From Varroa destructor (taxonomy: Eukaryota > Arthropoda > Arachnida > Mesostigmata > Varroidae), in the NCBI RefSeq assembly GCF_002443255.2, contig NW_019211454.1, forward strand, positions 65,650,179 to 65,714,178: DNA of 64,000 nt, in the 5' to 3' direction. Below the pieces are notes generated by a model. The model had not been told where the DNA came from, did not search any database, and worked only from the letters and a program-made list of their open reading frames with translations. Shown one piece after another: positions 52,277 through 64,000 of the stretch (its first letter is position 1; each line of letters begins with the position of its first letter). The position numbers were made by a program, and so were the translations under genes.

Positions 52277-53394
52277 CGAGGGAAATTGTGAGGCGTAATC
52301 TTTAGCAATTTATAGGGGTCAACCGTTTTCCTCGCTCCTTCGATCTGTCTTACGCATAAAAAGTTCGGCTGTTGACGTCTGGTAAGTACTTCAAATGTAG
52401 CTAGATAACATAAAATCTAGGCAAAAATAGAACCGCGTCAGTTCGTGGACTGGTGAAGTAGCAATAGCAAAAGTTAACGCACTGCAAAGGAATCAGCTAA
52501 ATCTACCAGCTTAAGGAACATTACAGGCCTAATTATAGATTAGTGTGTAAACTGGATCTGCATCTTTTTACTCCCACTTTACACGTTATATGTCACGTTT
52601 TATGAATGTGTTTTTTGTGTACTTTTATTCGATTTTAAAGCAGACTGGGTTTGATGAAAGTCTGAGAGCGGCATTAACGAAAGAAAAATATTATCACTAC
52701 TGCACTGAATGTCTTCATGCTGGTAACAAAGGGTAGTAGGCAATCCAGAACGGTCAGTTGAATATTAGACGTTTGTTTTGTAAACCCTGTAGGGCAACTG
52801 TAGTCAGGTTGCAACGATCCTAGCTAACGAACCGGTGCCTTTCAAAGCTGTACCTGCCCACAACGACAGACGAGTAGGTTTACCCCCCAAGACTCGTAAA
52901 TTCGAAATGCCTTTATGTTTGTCATTCTGCAGTACCCTCGCTTTTGATGCCGATCGACCGACGTCCTACGTCGTCGACTATCGTAAAACCTACGACAACT
53001 ATCGGTGATGCTGCCATGTTATCATCGTTTATACCGATATTGTAACTAATCACGGTTACCGTTTTTATAGCCAGTATTCACTACTATGTATCTACCGTGT
53101 AGCCTGCTGCCGCTTCATTCTAAAGTTGCGAAGCCTATCATAAGGACCACTTGTAATTCACTAAGACTTGGTCGAGCCTTCCCCCTGGGAATTGCTGTCG
53201 ATATTCGTTCATGTCCATTCTTAACTCCGCGTAACTTATCTCCAGCGACCTTTTTCGGCCGGCCGGTGTAGCGTTGCTTGATCTCGATCTGCACAGTCCA
53301 GGCTGATAATACACGATCACATTATGCTACATACGAGCAGACACGATCTGGTTATTATCTGTCTCAGTACAAATAGACTGCCAGCCGATGTGGA

Positions 53395-53506
53395 ACATAG
53401 ATATATACTATATCTATGTCCCTATTATACTATATATTATATACTTATTTTTTATTTATTATATCTATTATATACTTATTATTATGCAGTTATATACTAT
53501 AACTGC
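53395..53506. repeat. Two neighbouring hairpins with the same TAC loop
   Basis: 53395-53419 has 11-bp arms (acatagatata / tatatctatgt) and 53486-53506 has 9-bp arms (gcagttata / tataactgc). Both have the 3-nt loop tac and share the ata-tac-tat centre. The sequence between them is TA/TTAT-rich. Confidence 0.85.
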
Positions 53507-53878
53507 GGATGGTTACCTGCACCTGCTCTGTTGCTTATAGCTACTTCATATGAAGAAATCAGGGCTCTGAAGCCTGTAACCTAGCTTCTACTAGAATTCT
53601 CAAGCAAGCGAATGGCGCACAGATATGTAAATACAAAAAAAATAGGAGAAGAGCGAGAAGCCAGCATAAACAGTACCGTGGCACCAGAGATCATCGAAAT
53701 CAGCTCGTCTACTACAATAAGCAAACACTGCAGAATAAATATATGCCTGTGGTCCACGTTCATGTCTCTCGCCGACATCAATTCGTCTATTCACCCATCG
53801 TTCTTTCTTTCGATATTTCTGATAATATCTTCCTCCCCTCGACCTAACGCTTGCTCTATAGATAGCTAAGCACAGAGT

Positions 53879-53930
53879 CAGCCAGAGAGCCTAGCATATA
53901 TATATATATATACGCTAGGCTCTCTGGCTG
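53879..53930. repeat. Perfect hairpin, 17-bp arms with TA-repeat loop
   Basis: Arms 53879-53895 (cagccagagagcctagc) and 53914-53930 are exact reverse complements. The 18-nt loop is nearly all TA repeat. A further TA-rich cluster follows at 53941-53991. Confidence 0.95.
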
Positions 53931-53940
53931 TAGATATACA

Positions 53941-53956
53941 CTATATATATATACAG

Positions 53957-53990
<34 letters not shown>

Positions 53991-53991
53991 C
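53941..53991. repeat. TA-rich microsatellite cluster
   Basis: Three TA runs separated by CAG/CA, flanked by palindromic cactatat / cagtg edges. Confidence 0.8.
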
Positions 53992-56900
53992 AGTGTAACA
54001 CAACAAACGACAGCCGGCAGCCAGCCAGGCATTGTTGTCTTGCTACACTTCTCGCCTCTCTGATCGTGCTCCGTGGGTCTGCTGGCATGCTCTAGGGGCC
54101 GTCTATGCTAACTGTGCACGTCTTGCAAACGGCTTACCCCTGCCTGCCCGACAGACCGACTAACCCAGCTGTAGGGTACACGCCACAGACGAGGGCACAG
54201 ACATATACACTGACTGATAAGCAAATCTACTTGCTCACAGAGACGAACTTCAGCACAGCCATGTACTCGGTCACGCGCATACACAGGCGTAAATGCATCT
54301 CAGCGGATACTTCGCTTGCTGACGCACAGCTCTGATGAGCGCGTCGGTAAGCTGATGGGAAAAGTTGATGTGGGCACTGAATTTTGAATATTTACATTGC
54401 CATCCACCTGCTCTAAAAGCTGCCACCGGTATTAGTAGCAGCAGCGACGGCTGTGGCACCAACTCGTCCACCCCCATCACAAGGTCGCTAGCGAACCTCG
54501 GCTGACTCTAGCTGTCACAGTATAAACTCAGTATCCGACGAAGCAAGTCACCCTCTCGCCCCGCAGGGCTCATTTCCATGGGCCGTCCGCTGCTCCATCA
54601 TTTCCTCTTCTCCTCTAGCCCACATGCCCACTATTTGCTTCGTATCGATGCCTCTCTTTACTATCGCACGGCTTCCGCTGTGTGGCTACCCCAATTCACT
54701 TCAGTGCAGGCCACCTAACCGGCGGCTGGTTGGAGGCGGTTACCAGTCGCTCTCGCCCGTTTCTCCCGCAGCTTAAATACTACACTGACGACTACAATGA
54801 TGCGTATCGGCAATAAGGACGGCGCTAGTGGTGATGGCAGCATCGGCGGTTGAGGTGGGTGAGAAAGACCGTGAGCAACGAAACCGGCGGAGCTGTCACT
54901 ATTGAAGCTTTGGAAAGCGGATTGGGGAAGAATGAAGCTACCCCTTAATCCCCTCTCCAAATATTCAAGGCCACATTTTGTCGTGGACTTTTATCGCCAC
55001 TGCGCCACCGTCTCTAATCACTATCATCCATTCGCTTATAACGAGTCCCCACTTGGTCATTATTGCTTTCCTGCAGTACTCCCGTTCTGGACGAGGTATC
55101 TTTCACTTAGATGCACTGTCGATATTTATCGTCTTCGTTTCTGCCTGTTTCTTTTTCAGCAGAGGGAAAATTATGCGATTAAAAAAAAAAAGTAAAAAGA
55201 CAACTGTACTAGTTATTGAAGGCAAAGGCAGCGACAACAACTCCGGAAACTTCGGTGGCGATCCTCCACCACCTCTCATCTATAGAAGTAGCAACTCCTC
55301 TATATGAGATGGATCATGCGTGGGCGGACGACGTGTGCGGGCGCTGGCGCCACCGTCGTCTGATCCCAATCCATGGTCAAGCTGTAAGGGATTTTGCTCT
55401 GCTTCTTGCCTGACTTCAGTATTTGGCAATCGGGGTGCCTGAGAAGGTCTCCGTTACTGTTTCTGCTTGAGCTTCCAGGAGCGGAACTATCCAGCTTGTA
55501 CTGAGCCGGGGGTATCTGGGATTCGGGAGTCGCCCTGTCTCTTCAACCCCTGCAGCCCCCATTCAGCTAATAGACTCCCGGCGGGGCCTGGTGCGTCTAT
55601 GGACGAAGTGCGCAAGGTGCCCAGTCCGGAAGAAAATTTTGGCGGAAGCTATTCCTGGAATAGTTACAGAGTTCCTTCCCGGAATCTATCTGGCTATCTC
55701 TCTAGTCGTTTTATTGAACGTTACATTGGCGCCACACAGAGTGGCAAGCAAGCCTGTTTTTATGAACGACGCGCAAGGTTAATACGGTGACAGCTTGACA
55801 GTATAACAACCAAATAATAAATGTTTTCTGCGGACCTTCATATCACTCGTACCCTTAGAAAAGTTGAGGTCGTTTTCGTGGAGATGCATCTGCTGTGGTT
55901 AGGACGAAACAAGGCCAATGGCCGACAGTGTCGTCGTTTTTCAAACAAAAACAAACAAAGAGCGTAAGAAAAACAAGCATAAAGTAGTGATGTCGAAAAT
56001 TTGAAAGGAAGGATATCAGTAATTGTTGCTAATACCTTGAAATTCGCCAATAAAAATAGCATGATATTTTCAACGGATACCTTAGGTAAAGGAGAGGTAA
56101 TGCGATCCTTAACGTTGTTTTCTAAATGCATGAAAACAAAAAAAAATTAAAAAACAAAAGTTAACTTATAGTCGATATTTTATTTTGATTTAGCAATTTT
56201 TAAGTTAGGCAGCAGACTAATTTATTTTGCACTCAGCCCATCGCTGCTAGGGTTTCATGGGATTCACCCAAACCACGATGTGATTTTATCTCCCCTTATA
56301 ATTAGGATATTGGTATTCGCAACGCCTTTTCATTGATTTTGCATTGCGGACTGCGTAGCTTCTAAATACCACATAGTCGGTAATCCTGATGACCGTCTAA
56401 ACCGAAACGCTTTAATTACCAGCAAAAAAATAACCCTACAACCCTGTTGCGTTCACGTTTCTTCTAATTTTTTGTTTGGCGCCGAGTTACTTGTATATTT
56501 ATCACGTCGTTGGCGAGCGCTCGCTCGACAGATCATTTCGGAAGCAACGATTATTAGTGAACCACAAGTTTCTGAGAGAAGCGTGTCTCTCAGATTTGAA
56601 TACCACGCTACTGCTGGTAGCCCAAGACATGCCTGTGAGGTGTCACCGTTACTCATTTGTTCCATTAGTCGAAAGCTGTAGGCCCGACTGGGCCTCTTTT
56701 TTTCCTAACGAAGAAAGACGAGACGTTCTATGATATGCATTTTAATCAATACCTTCATTATTATCCACAAATATTGTCGCCTACACCAATATGACGTAAA
56801 AACTATATTTTACATATATAAGATACTGATGCATCATGGCCTGCATGTGGGTCTGCCAACAAGTTTTGACTAGATTCGCTTACTACTCAGCAAGGTACTA

Positions 56901-59900
56901 TTCAGGCATAATCTTGAACGGAACAGTACACTGTGCACTACCTTGATATTCCGCAGTCCATGTTCGAAGGAACTACCCAACCCAAAACCAGTTTGGGTTG
57001 TTCCGGCTTATTTCACCCTGACCTTATCCAAGAAGCGTTTTAAAGTTTACGTCTGACACCGCGTTAGTGCATCAGGCAGCACAAAACATAGTTGTGTTTA
57101 AGATTCATCGTTCCTTGGTCTGCTGTAAAATCGCGAACACCACCATTCTTATCGTGGCTAAGGGAACCACGAGGAGCCCTGGCTTTGCCCGCGGCAGAAC
57201 AGGTGTTCTTCGCTTTCGTTAGCTTGTTTGTATCTAAAAGACCTCCTTTGTAAAGTTTGTTACGTAGGTCCAGCGTCCCTGATCGGAAATAAAAGTCGTA
57301 ATAATCGATGATAAAAATCGCTGATTATTAGCGTGTAGTTCAAGTTACCTTTAAATGTAGTAATAGATAGCATAGTAACCGAGTGGTCATCGAAGTTTGA
57401 AAAGCACCTTGCATGATACCGATGAGGAAACTTCTCGCCGATTTCAAGTTTCAACTCAAGAAGCTCATCTCACTTACCTAAATACGCTTTATCTGGAGCT
57501 AGGATGACCGTAATTCCTCCCGATCTGGTCTTATTAAGGTTACGTGCTACTTGCCTATGGCAGATCAGACGGTTTACGTGCATCTAAGGCATTTTGTGTG
57601 TAGCAAGTACAACTGGTATTCATAGTAATATATCTATTCTTAGTACCTTGGTACCATGCATCACAAACTTATTAACGTTTTCAATTACTGGTTTAGTACA
57701 AGTTTACTTACACTCACTTTAGGGTTCAATCGTTCGTTTCTACCCTCCGGTCCCGTATCATAATTTGGCTGGTATCGCCATTTTACCTGTTGTCCTCAGT
57801 CAGATATCGTGTTTATGCACTTTTAGTTTGTTCAGTGAGATCATGCTATTTTAAAATACGTTGTGCGCACCTTCTTTCATTACCACATCTTTTCGATACA
57901 TAGTTTTAGACAGGCCGAAAGCGCCTAGAGTGGCACATTTGTGAATCGCCGCTAAATAGGCTCTCGATATGTATACTAACTTGGCTTGGCGGTTCATTTG
58001 TGCATACGTACAACGATAATACTCATTAATTGTTGTTAACAAATAGTTTCTGTTACTTCAGCAAATCTTACTACTGAACACTTTCTTCGGTTTAAAAAAT
58101 TTACTGCCGGTATCTTTTAGTACTACGGATTTTATTAGGATTGGGCACCACAAGGATAGGGTTTTTCACGTACATTATATTCTACTGAATGTGAGTTTAG
58201 TCTTTATCAATATTTACAACCTATATGTAATTATCCTAAGTAGTCTCCCTCCCTGTGTGTTCTAATTTCTGTATTGAAAACAACTGAAAATGAATGAGAC
58301 TCGTTTCAAATGGTACTACAAGACACTTACAGCTTACCACCACTGGAGACGTCTTGCCATTTCGTTCCTTCTTAGCATTAGCTATGGAATGATGCCGTGG
58401 AACAATGTTAGGTGCCACAGACGATCCTCGCCGCCATTCTTAACTTTAACGTTTTAATGACTTGTCGTCGACCAAAATACGACGCAGATCCCATGACCTT
58501 TCTTACCAGAATTTGTCCTGCATGATCTTCGGATGAGCCGAGAATGCAAGCAGTACGGAAAAAGTATATTTGCATAGGAACTCAACAAGCTGCGTCTATG
58601 TAGGATATCATATTCCGTAATTTTTACTGTCCAGCAGACGACGCAGACGAATTGTACCCTTGACGCCTCGTTTTATAGACTCATCATAAAAGTGGTGCAA
58701 TTTGTTTGTTATTATGAACGCATACCCTACATGTAAACGGAACGGTTATCAGTGATAACGTTGAACACTACCCAGAGCGTAAATGGTACTATAAGTAGAA
58801 TATTTAGTACATTGTTTTTTTCGAACCAAAAATATTAAATATTAATCCTAAAAAATCGCTGAAATAAGCGCGAATAGCCGTAGAAAATGGCAAATCTAGA
58901 TTATTGAATTTCTGTATGATGTGGAAAAGCTGTTGACCATATCAGTGAGTTTCGGGGCTTGATTTTGTCTACCAATTTACAAACATACAGTTCTTCAGAC
59001 TGGTCATATCAGTAACTTTGGCGAATCGGACATTCATCGTTTGTGGAACTCAAAAAAACGACACATGCTTTCGCTTGCCCTGAGCAGACACGAAGAGACA
59101 AACTGTGAGATCTTTCAAGTAAAATTGGTCAGAGCCGCCCTGATATATACTGAATGCCCTTGAAACAGATCACCTTCTGTGAAGTTAAACGTCAGCTTAT
59201 TCCGCGTTAAGCTTATGTATATTAAGGCTTCGGTCAGTGGCAGTCCGACATGAGAAGAAAATATACGAATAGAAGTACAAATTGTAATAATGTTCCATCT
59301 GGCGTCGATGCCGGCGTGACGAAAGAAACGGAGACTATTTGAGCTCGATGCCATCGATAAATATTTTCAATAGCTCACACACTGAGTCTAGTGACGGCGG
59401 CAAATAAGCAGCGCCAAATAAGAGGCCTTTTATATTGTTGTCGCTTAAACATAGATTTTGACGGCAAACATAGATGAATGTACGAATGTATAATAATGCA
59501 TGTACTATATAGGAGGCATTGCAATATGGCTCTTCAGTAAAATCCGCAATGACGTCCTCGTGTCTAACTGTTAGTGACGACGATTCCTTTAAGAGATTGT
59601 TTCGAGGTTATTCAAGCGATCGGCACGAAGCAATACAGAAACTATTCAGGCTTAGCCAGTTTTAAGTTTTGTCTGTTTTCTATCTTGCATAGTTACGTAT
59701 TTAGTACAGATTCTATAGGTTTCTACGTGGTCACGAAGCTCAACAATGGCTCTCTGTCTCAGTCGGCATAACATACTATATATGTGCATGCATATATTAT
59801 TAGATGGAAATGCAGCTGCTATATTTTCGTGTGCTCATTTCCTAAGTGAAGTCATACGCCCGATCGCGTCGAGTTATCACTGCATCATACAGCTCATGGA

Positions 59901-62900
59901 ACCCAAAGCTTTTCATGGCCTTTTCTTTGTCTGCTCGCCACTATTCTTCTATGCATTAAGGGGATAACTTAAGGATTTATCTCATAACGATTCCTTCAGA
60001 CATCATCAAAACTAATGAGGGTCTTTACAGAACTTGGTCATCGCAGAGAGCTAATTGGAAGCGTTGCCAATTGTTATTTTCCCTACGGGTTAGCTAGAGA
60101 AAGGTGATGGTGTGCACTAGAAGGGCGGCCTAGAAAGAGATGTGGAAATGGACAATATTTAAAGAGCGATGCAAGGTTGCGTTGAGGCATTGTTGAAAAA
60201 GATGGACCCTCTTAAATCCAGCCTTTATGGTTTTTCGAACCGATAGTTAAAAAGCGACGCAACAAATGAACCTGGCATAGGTGTTATTATTCGCTAGGTG
60301 CGTAGTATAAAAACAATGGATTTCATTACAGATTGAGCACCTTGCATGGCTACGAATGCTGTTGTTTGCGCGAATTTTCCATTTACCCTGCAAATGATGG
60401 ATATATAGATGTCATATGTAGTTTCAGGCCTTTGTCGTGCATGCGTCTTTGGAAAAAATAACTCAAAAGAGAACTGAAAAGAAGTATGCCAAGTATATTG
60501 ATAATTGCCACTCTTGTTTATACCAGCAAATGGTACATCCCCGACAACGCCTAGCTAATCACACATGTCATAAACAACTAAGACAAAATAGCTAGCCATC
60601 GTTCCCATATCTTTTTCACTGTCCGTTCTCTCTGTCTGGTGTTTTCCTTTTCGCTCATATAGATCTCTGCTTCGGAGCAAACCTCAAATGTCGCCAACAT
60701 GTTTTCCCGGATTAGGCTTTTCTATCCATCGTGATGCCTCTTGAAACACGGAAGAGCAAAGCAAACTGGGAAAGATTACAAAATCTTTGATCGTTCGCCT
60801 CTCTTGCTCTTTTTTTTTTTTCGCCCTTATCCAACTACTTATTCGTCCCACCGCTTGTTAGATTGCCTCTTGACGCGCGTTCCCAACACGCTGTGGCATA
60901 TATATTTCGGGGCATTTTCACTCTGTTCGATTTCTCTCGCCTTTAGCTTTCACCAGAGAAATCTACAACTGTTTGTCGAAGACCCGATCAGCCGGTCGCC
61001 CAATCGCTGTCCTATTACAACAGTACAAGGACGAGTAATCGATAGACGTGGCCGCGGTACGTATCTAGAGTAGGTTTTGAAGTAAAGGTAGGTAAATAAA
61101 GATAAAGTGGCTAGATTTCGGGATCCACCAGAGGCTTTACTATGGCGTACTTCGGACTTCTTGTGAAATCATCTCACCTATCGTTTCGACCGTTACATGG
61201 TATCGGTGTAGTACCCTTCTGAACTCGGAAGGAAACTATGTGAACCTCTAAACATTCTCTGCTAACATCAAACGCTACCTAAATCATAGCTAGGTTCTGC
61301 TGCGCAAGGCCCGGTCGAGACTAAAGGAAGATCTCACCTACATAGAAAAGAAGTTGAAGAGTCTGACCTTCTTCCTGGTAATACCTGGTAAGATCTTCAT
61401 CGATCCATAACAGTATATTTCACTCTTGTGGTGGCGCTGTCCGAGAGAACATGTAGACAATATACTGTAGCAATTGTAAGTTATTCGTAAATTCCGACCG
61501 TAACACGATTGTTCATACTATATGTACTTCCCTTTTGTATGCACTTCCACTATCTAAACATTGCTTACGACTGTTACAGTTACGACACGCAAATCTAATT
61601 AACTATTTGCATAGTAACATAAAGCTATATACCTTATACTTTGGCTCTTTCGCTTGTAGCCGTTCAATTATGTCCGCCTTATTCAGAGGCAAAATACGCT
61701 AATAGCTATACGTTATCATCTGTACAAAACGATAAAGATTATTTAATAAGTAAACCTATTTTTAGTCACTTTAGAAACAGATAACTGTGCACTGCTGCCA
61801 GCTGCTTGATTTGTACTTTTTCCCTGTATTGTTGACCGTTTTCAATTGCTGAGGAAACACCTCTCAGACACACTTAAGATACGAACCTATACCATCGATG
61901 TGATTTTATTATACTACGAAATGTTTCTGAGGCCGGCTAGGGACATACTAAGGCCTCTAGGGGTAACTAATTGGAATAAAACGTCGTTTTTATAGCCTTG
62001 CTTCACCACAGTATTCACATTTTGTCTGCTCACATTATCTCACATTCTTCTTTGCTGTATATATCATATAGTCAATTTTAAAACACCGTATACAAGACGC
62101 GTTTAGCACACGAAAAAATTATCCTCGCGCTAACTTTAGACAGCTGCTGATTCCCTAATAACATTTGTTTTATCGCCCCCACGCCTAGGGTCAAATCCTA
62201 GACGCTGGGATGATTTCATGTAACCTTTCTGCCACAGCAGTCGCAGATGAATCACTTGCGCGTAACTACTTGATCCTTGGGTTGTGCAAGTTCTAGCAGC
62301 TAGATCAGAGGAACGGCAAAGTTCTCTGAAACGGCGAGTATATACAAGCGATATGCATTTTACGAGAAAGGATTGTTACATAAGAGTAAACGGACTACAC
62401 TAACCAGGAACGTGTTGACTCAAAGGAAGTTCAGATACCCGAGAATATTCACAAAAATGTTCATTACCTTCATACTTAGGTTCAAAAACATTCTAATCCC
62501 CTCGCTCGTCTGTTAAAATGCCTAGCAATTTAATGCTTAACAGCCTAATCGTGTTTAACAGCGAAATATAATCTATTCTTTGAATGCAACAGCGAAGTAT
62601 CAGTACATTCGGCGCCTTTACTTTTCTACTACTTCGGAGCTGATCATCTCTAACGTAGTGAATTCTATCCTGTTTCTTTGCAGTTAGCTCACGGGAAAAA
62701 AAGCTATCTAGAGTGAATATGAGTACCTATACATTATATAGAAGTATCAAGAATGAATTATAAACCTTTTTTGGTTCAGAGCAAACATCTATTATGCCTA
62801 GATGATGAGCGAATTACAAAGGAAAAGAAACTTGAACGACAAGATAATACCTTTACTGCGTAAGAACGTGCCGTGGTCTGGTTGATCAGTGCACACGTGC

Positions 62901-64000
62901 GTTGTCACAGTAGCCATGAATATGCGGGCCTTACTAATTCAAATGTAGTATCCGAAAAGGGTTATTATTACATATAGTTAGCATATAGTTTCACAGAAGT
63001 TTCATTGCAGAAGTTCCAGGTATCGAATTCAGTGAGACCCACCTCGACTAGATCTTCTAATGAAGGCAAATCCTCAATGTTATACAGAAAGCACGACTAT
63101 GAGGACTATGTTACGGCGTCGCAAAGATTGTTGAAGTCGTTCGTAAATAAGTGACGTCAACGGCCCATAGGTTAATGGGTATCTCAGTCTATCGGAAGAA
63201 TCACACATCCTCGTTACATGGAACTGCTTAACTTTAGACTCTGGACTACATTACAACAAATAGGTGACCTCTCTCAAGACTCTGTCTTTATAAGTTCAGG
63301 TGTCGTGTCGTTTTTGCTATACTGACGAACAACTGGAAACTAGTACTAAGGATAGTAAATGCAGCCCAATTTCGTGCCGATAGGAAGTTAAATATCAATT
63401 AAATGAATATATCTAAATGTATTATATATATATATTTAAAAAATATAGAGCCTCTTCTAAGACAAACGTCGTATTCCATATAGGATGATAGCAATGTTTA
63501 ATACGAGTCGCAGCTCAACCTCGTCTACCGTAGATTAAGCCATTTGTGCGACATCACGATAAGACTTTGAGATTTACAGCTGACATGAGCAATGCTTATG
63601 TATAGTCTTAAAAAAGTATAAAAAACTAGATCATTGTGCAACTGTCATCACCTGTTTTAATTACTTCCGTGAAAAAAGTCATTGATCTAAATGCAACTCT
63701 AAGAATATCATCATATAGTATAACCTTCATCACTAAGCGTTATATGCATATGGGGCGTTAATTATAGCTTTATTGTTATTTACGTATAATCAATATTTAT
63801 TAATTTTAATCGATATTGATTTTAAAATGTCTAATTTCTCTTCCTAACATAGCTTTTAACGTTATTACCCTTCTTCTGGCTTACTGCTGATAATTCACAA
63901 ACTTAAACAAACACTTAATATGGTTGCTGCAGATTGTTGCCATTCAATTGCAGCTTTTTTACCTTCTGGTATCGTCTGTTTTCCAGCCTCGACCTTATCT

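Larger units (their letters stand above)
53591..55800. other. GC-richer patch with unassigned ORFs
   Basis: Contains unusually many overlapping ORFs of 60-110 codons on both strands. Around 55591-55790 (plus) two frames are open together: one ends with a hydrophobic stretch, FLPGIYLAISLVVLLNV, that could be a membrane segment; the other, from the ATG in the 55.6 kb region, is polar. No family is recognisable and I could not fit a splice model. It could be an exon of an unknown gene, a promoter region, or non-coding. Confidence 0.2.
38760..64000. other. Upstream gene desert, distal part
   Basis: No gene can be supported. Patches at 42.6-43.6 kb (GTT/GTC-rich on the plus strand, CAA/GAC-rich on the minus) and 53.6-55.8 kb have higher GC and longer ORFs, without recognisable protein families. 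The rest is AT-rich with simple repeats, including an A-run near 40241-40266 and short T-runs. Confidence 0.4.

Overview
This is a window of animal nuclear DNA, almost certainly from an arthropod. It is AT-rich and rich in microsatellites, and its coding sequence is split into short exons joined by consensus GT..AG introns. I found no bacterial-type operons, rRNA genes, CRISPR arrays or convincing tRNA genes. The short divergent exons and the type of gene found would fit a non-insect arthropod such as a mite, but that placement is inference and needs a database search.

The one gene I can support lies on the minus strand from about 23.7 kb to 9.8 kb. It encodes a bHLH-PAS transcription factor of the Methoprene-tolerant / Germ cell-expressed (Met/Gce) family, the intracellular juvenile hormone / methyl farnesoate receptor. 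I assembled it by hand from 11 coding exons whose intron phases all agree: 23693-23051, 20172-19893, 17879-17630, 17170-16973, 16647-16465, 13063-12901, 12172-12057, 11862-11658, 11532-11265, 11039-10813 and 9948-9818. If translation starts at the ATG at 23693 the product is 887 residues. In order it has a Ser/Thr-rich N-terminus, a His-rich linker, bHLH, PAS-A, a variable inter-PAS linker, PAS-B, and an acidic then Q/S-rich C-terminal tail. Three exons (16465-16647, 12057-12172, 9818-9948) are short and were recovered only by matching splice sites, phase and homology. The true first exon and promoter are uncertain, because a good splice acceptor at 23663/23664 lies just inside the ATG-bearing ORF.

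1-9.8 kb is the 3' flank of the gene and is apparently non-coding. 23.7-64 kb is a roughly 40 kb gene desert upstream of the gene. It contains a decayed gag fragment of an LTR retrotransposon (38.22-38.67 kb, minus), several GC-richer patches (32.1-33.4, 36.0-36.5, 42.6-43.6 and 53.6-55.8 kb) that could be regulatory DNA or untranslated exons, and many simple repeats.

The most unusual structural signal is a set of perfect short hairpins of unrelated sequence (arms of 13-20 bp, loops of 4-18 nt) at 16.0, 35.95, 47.4, 48.4 and 53.9 kb, with smaller ones between. I found no previously undescribed multi-gene system.
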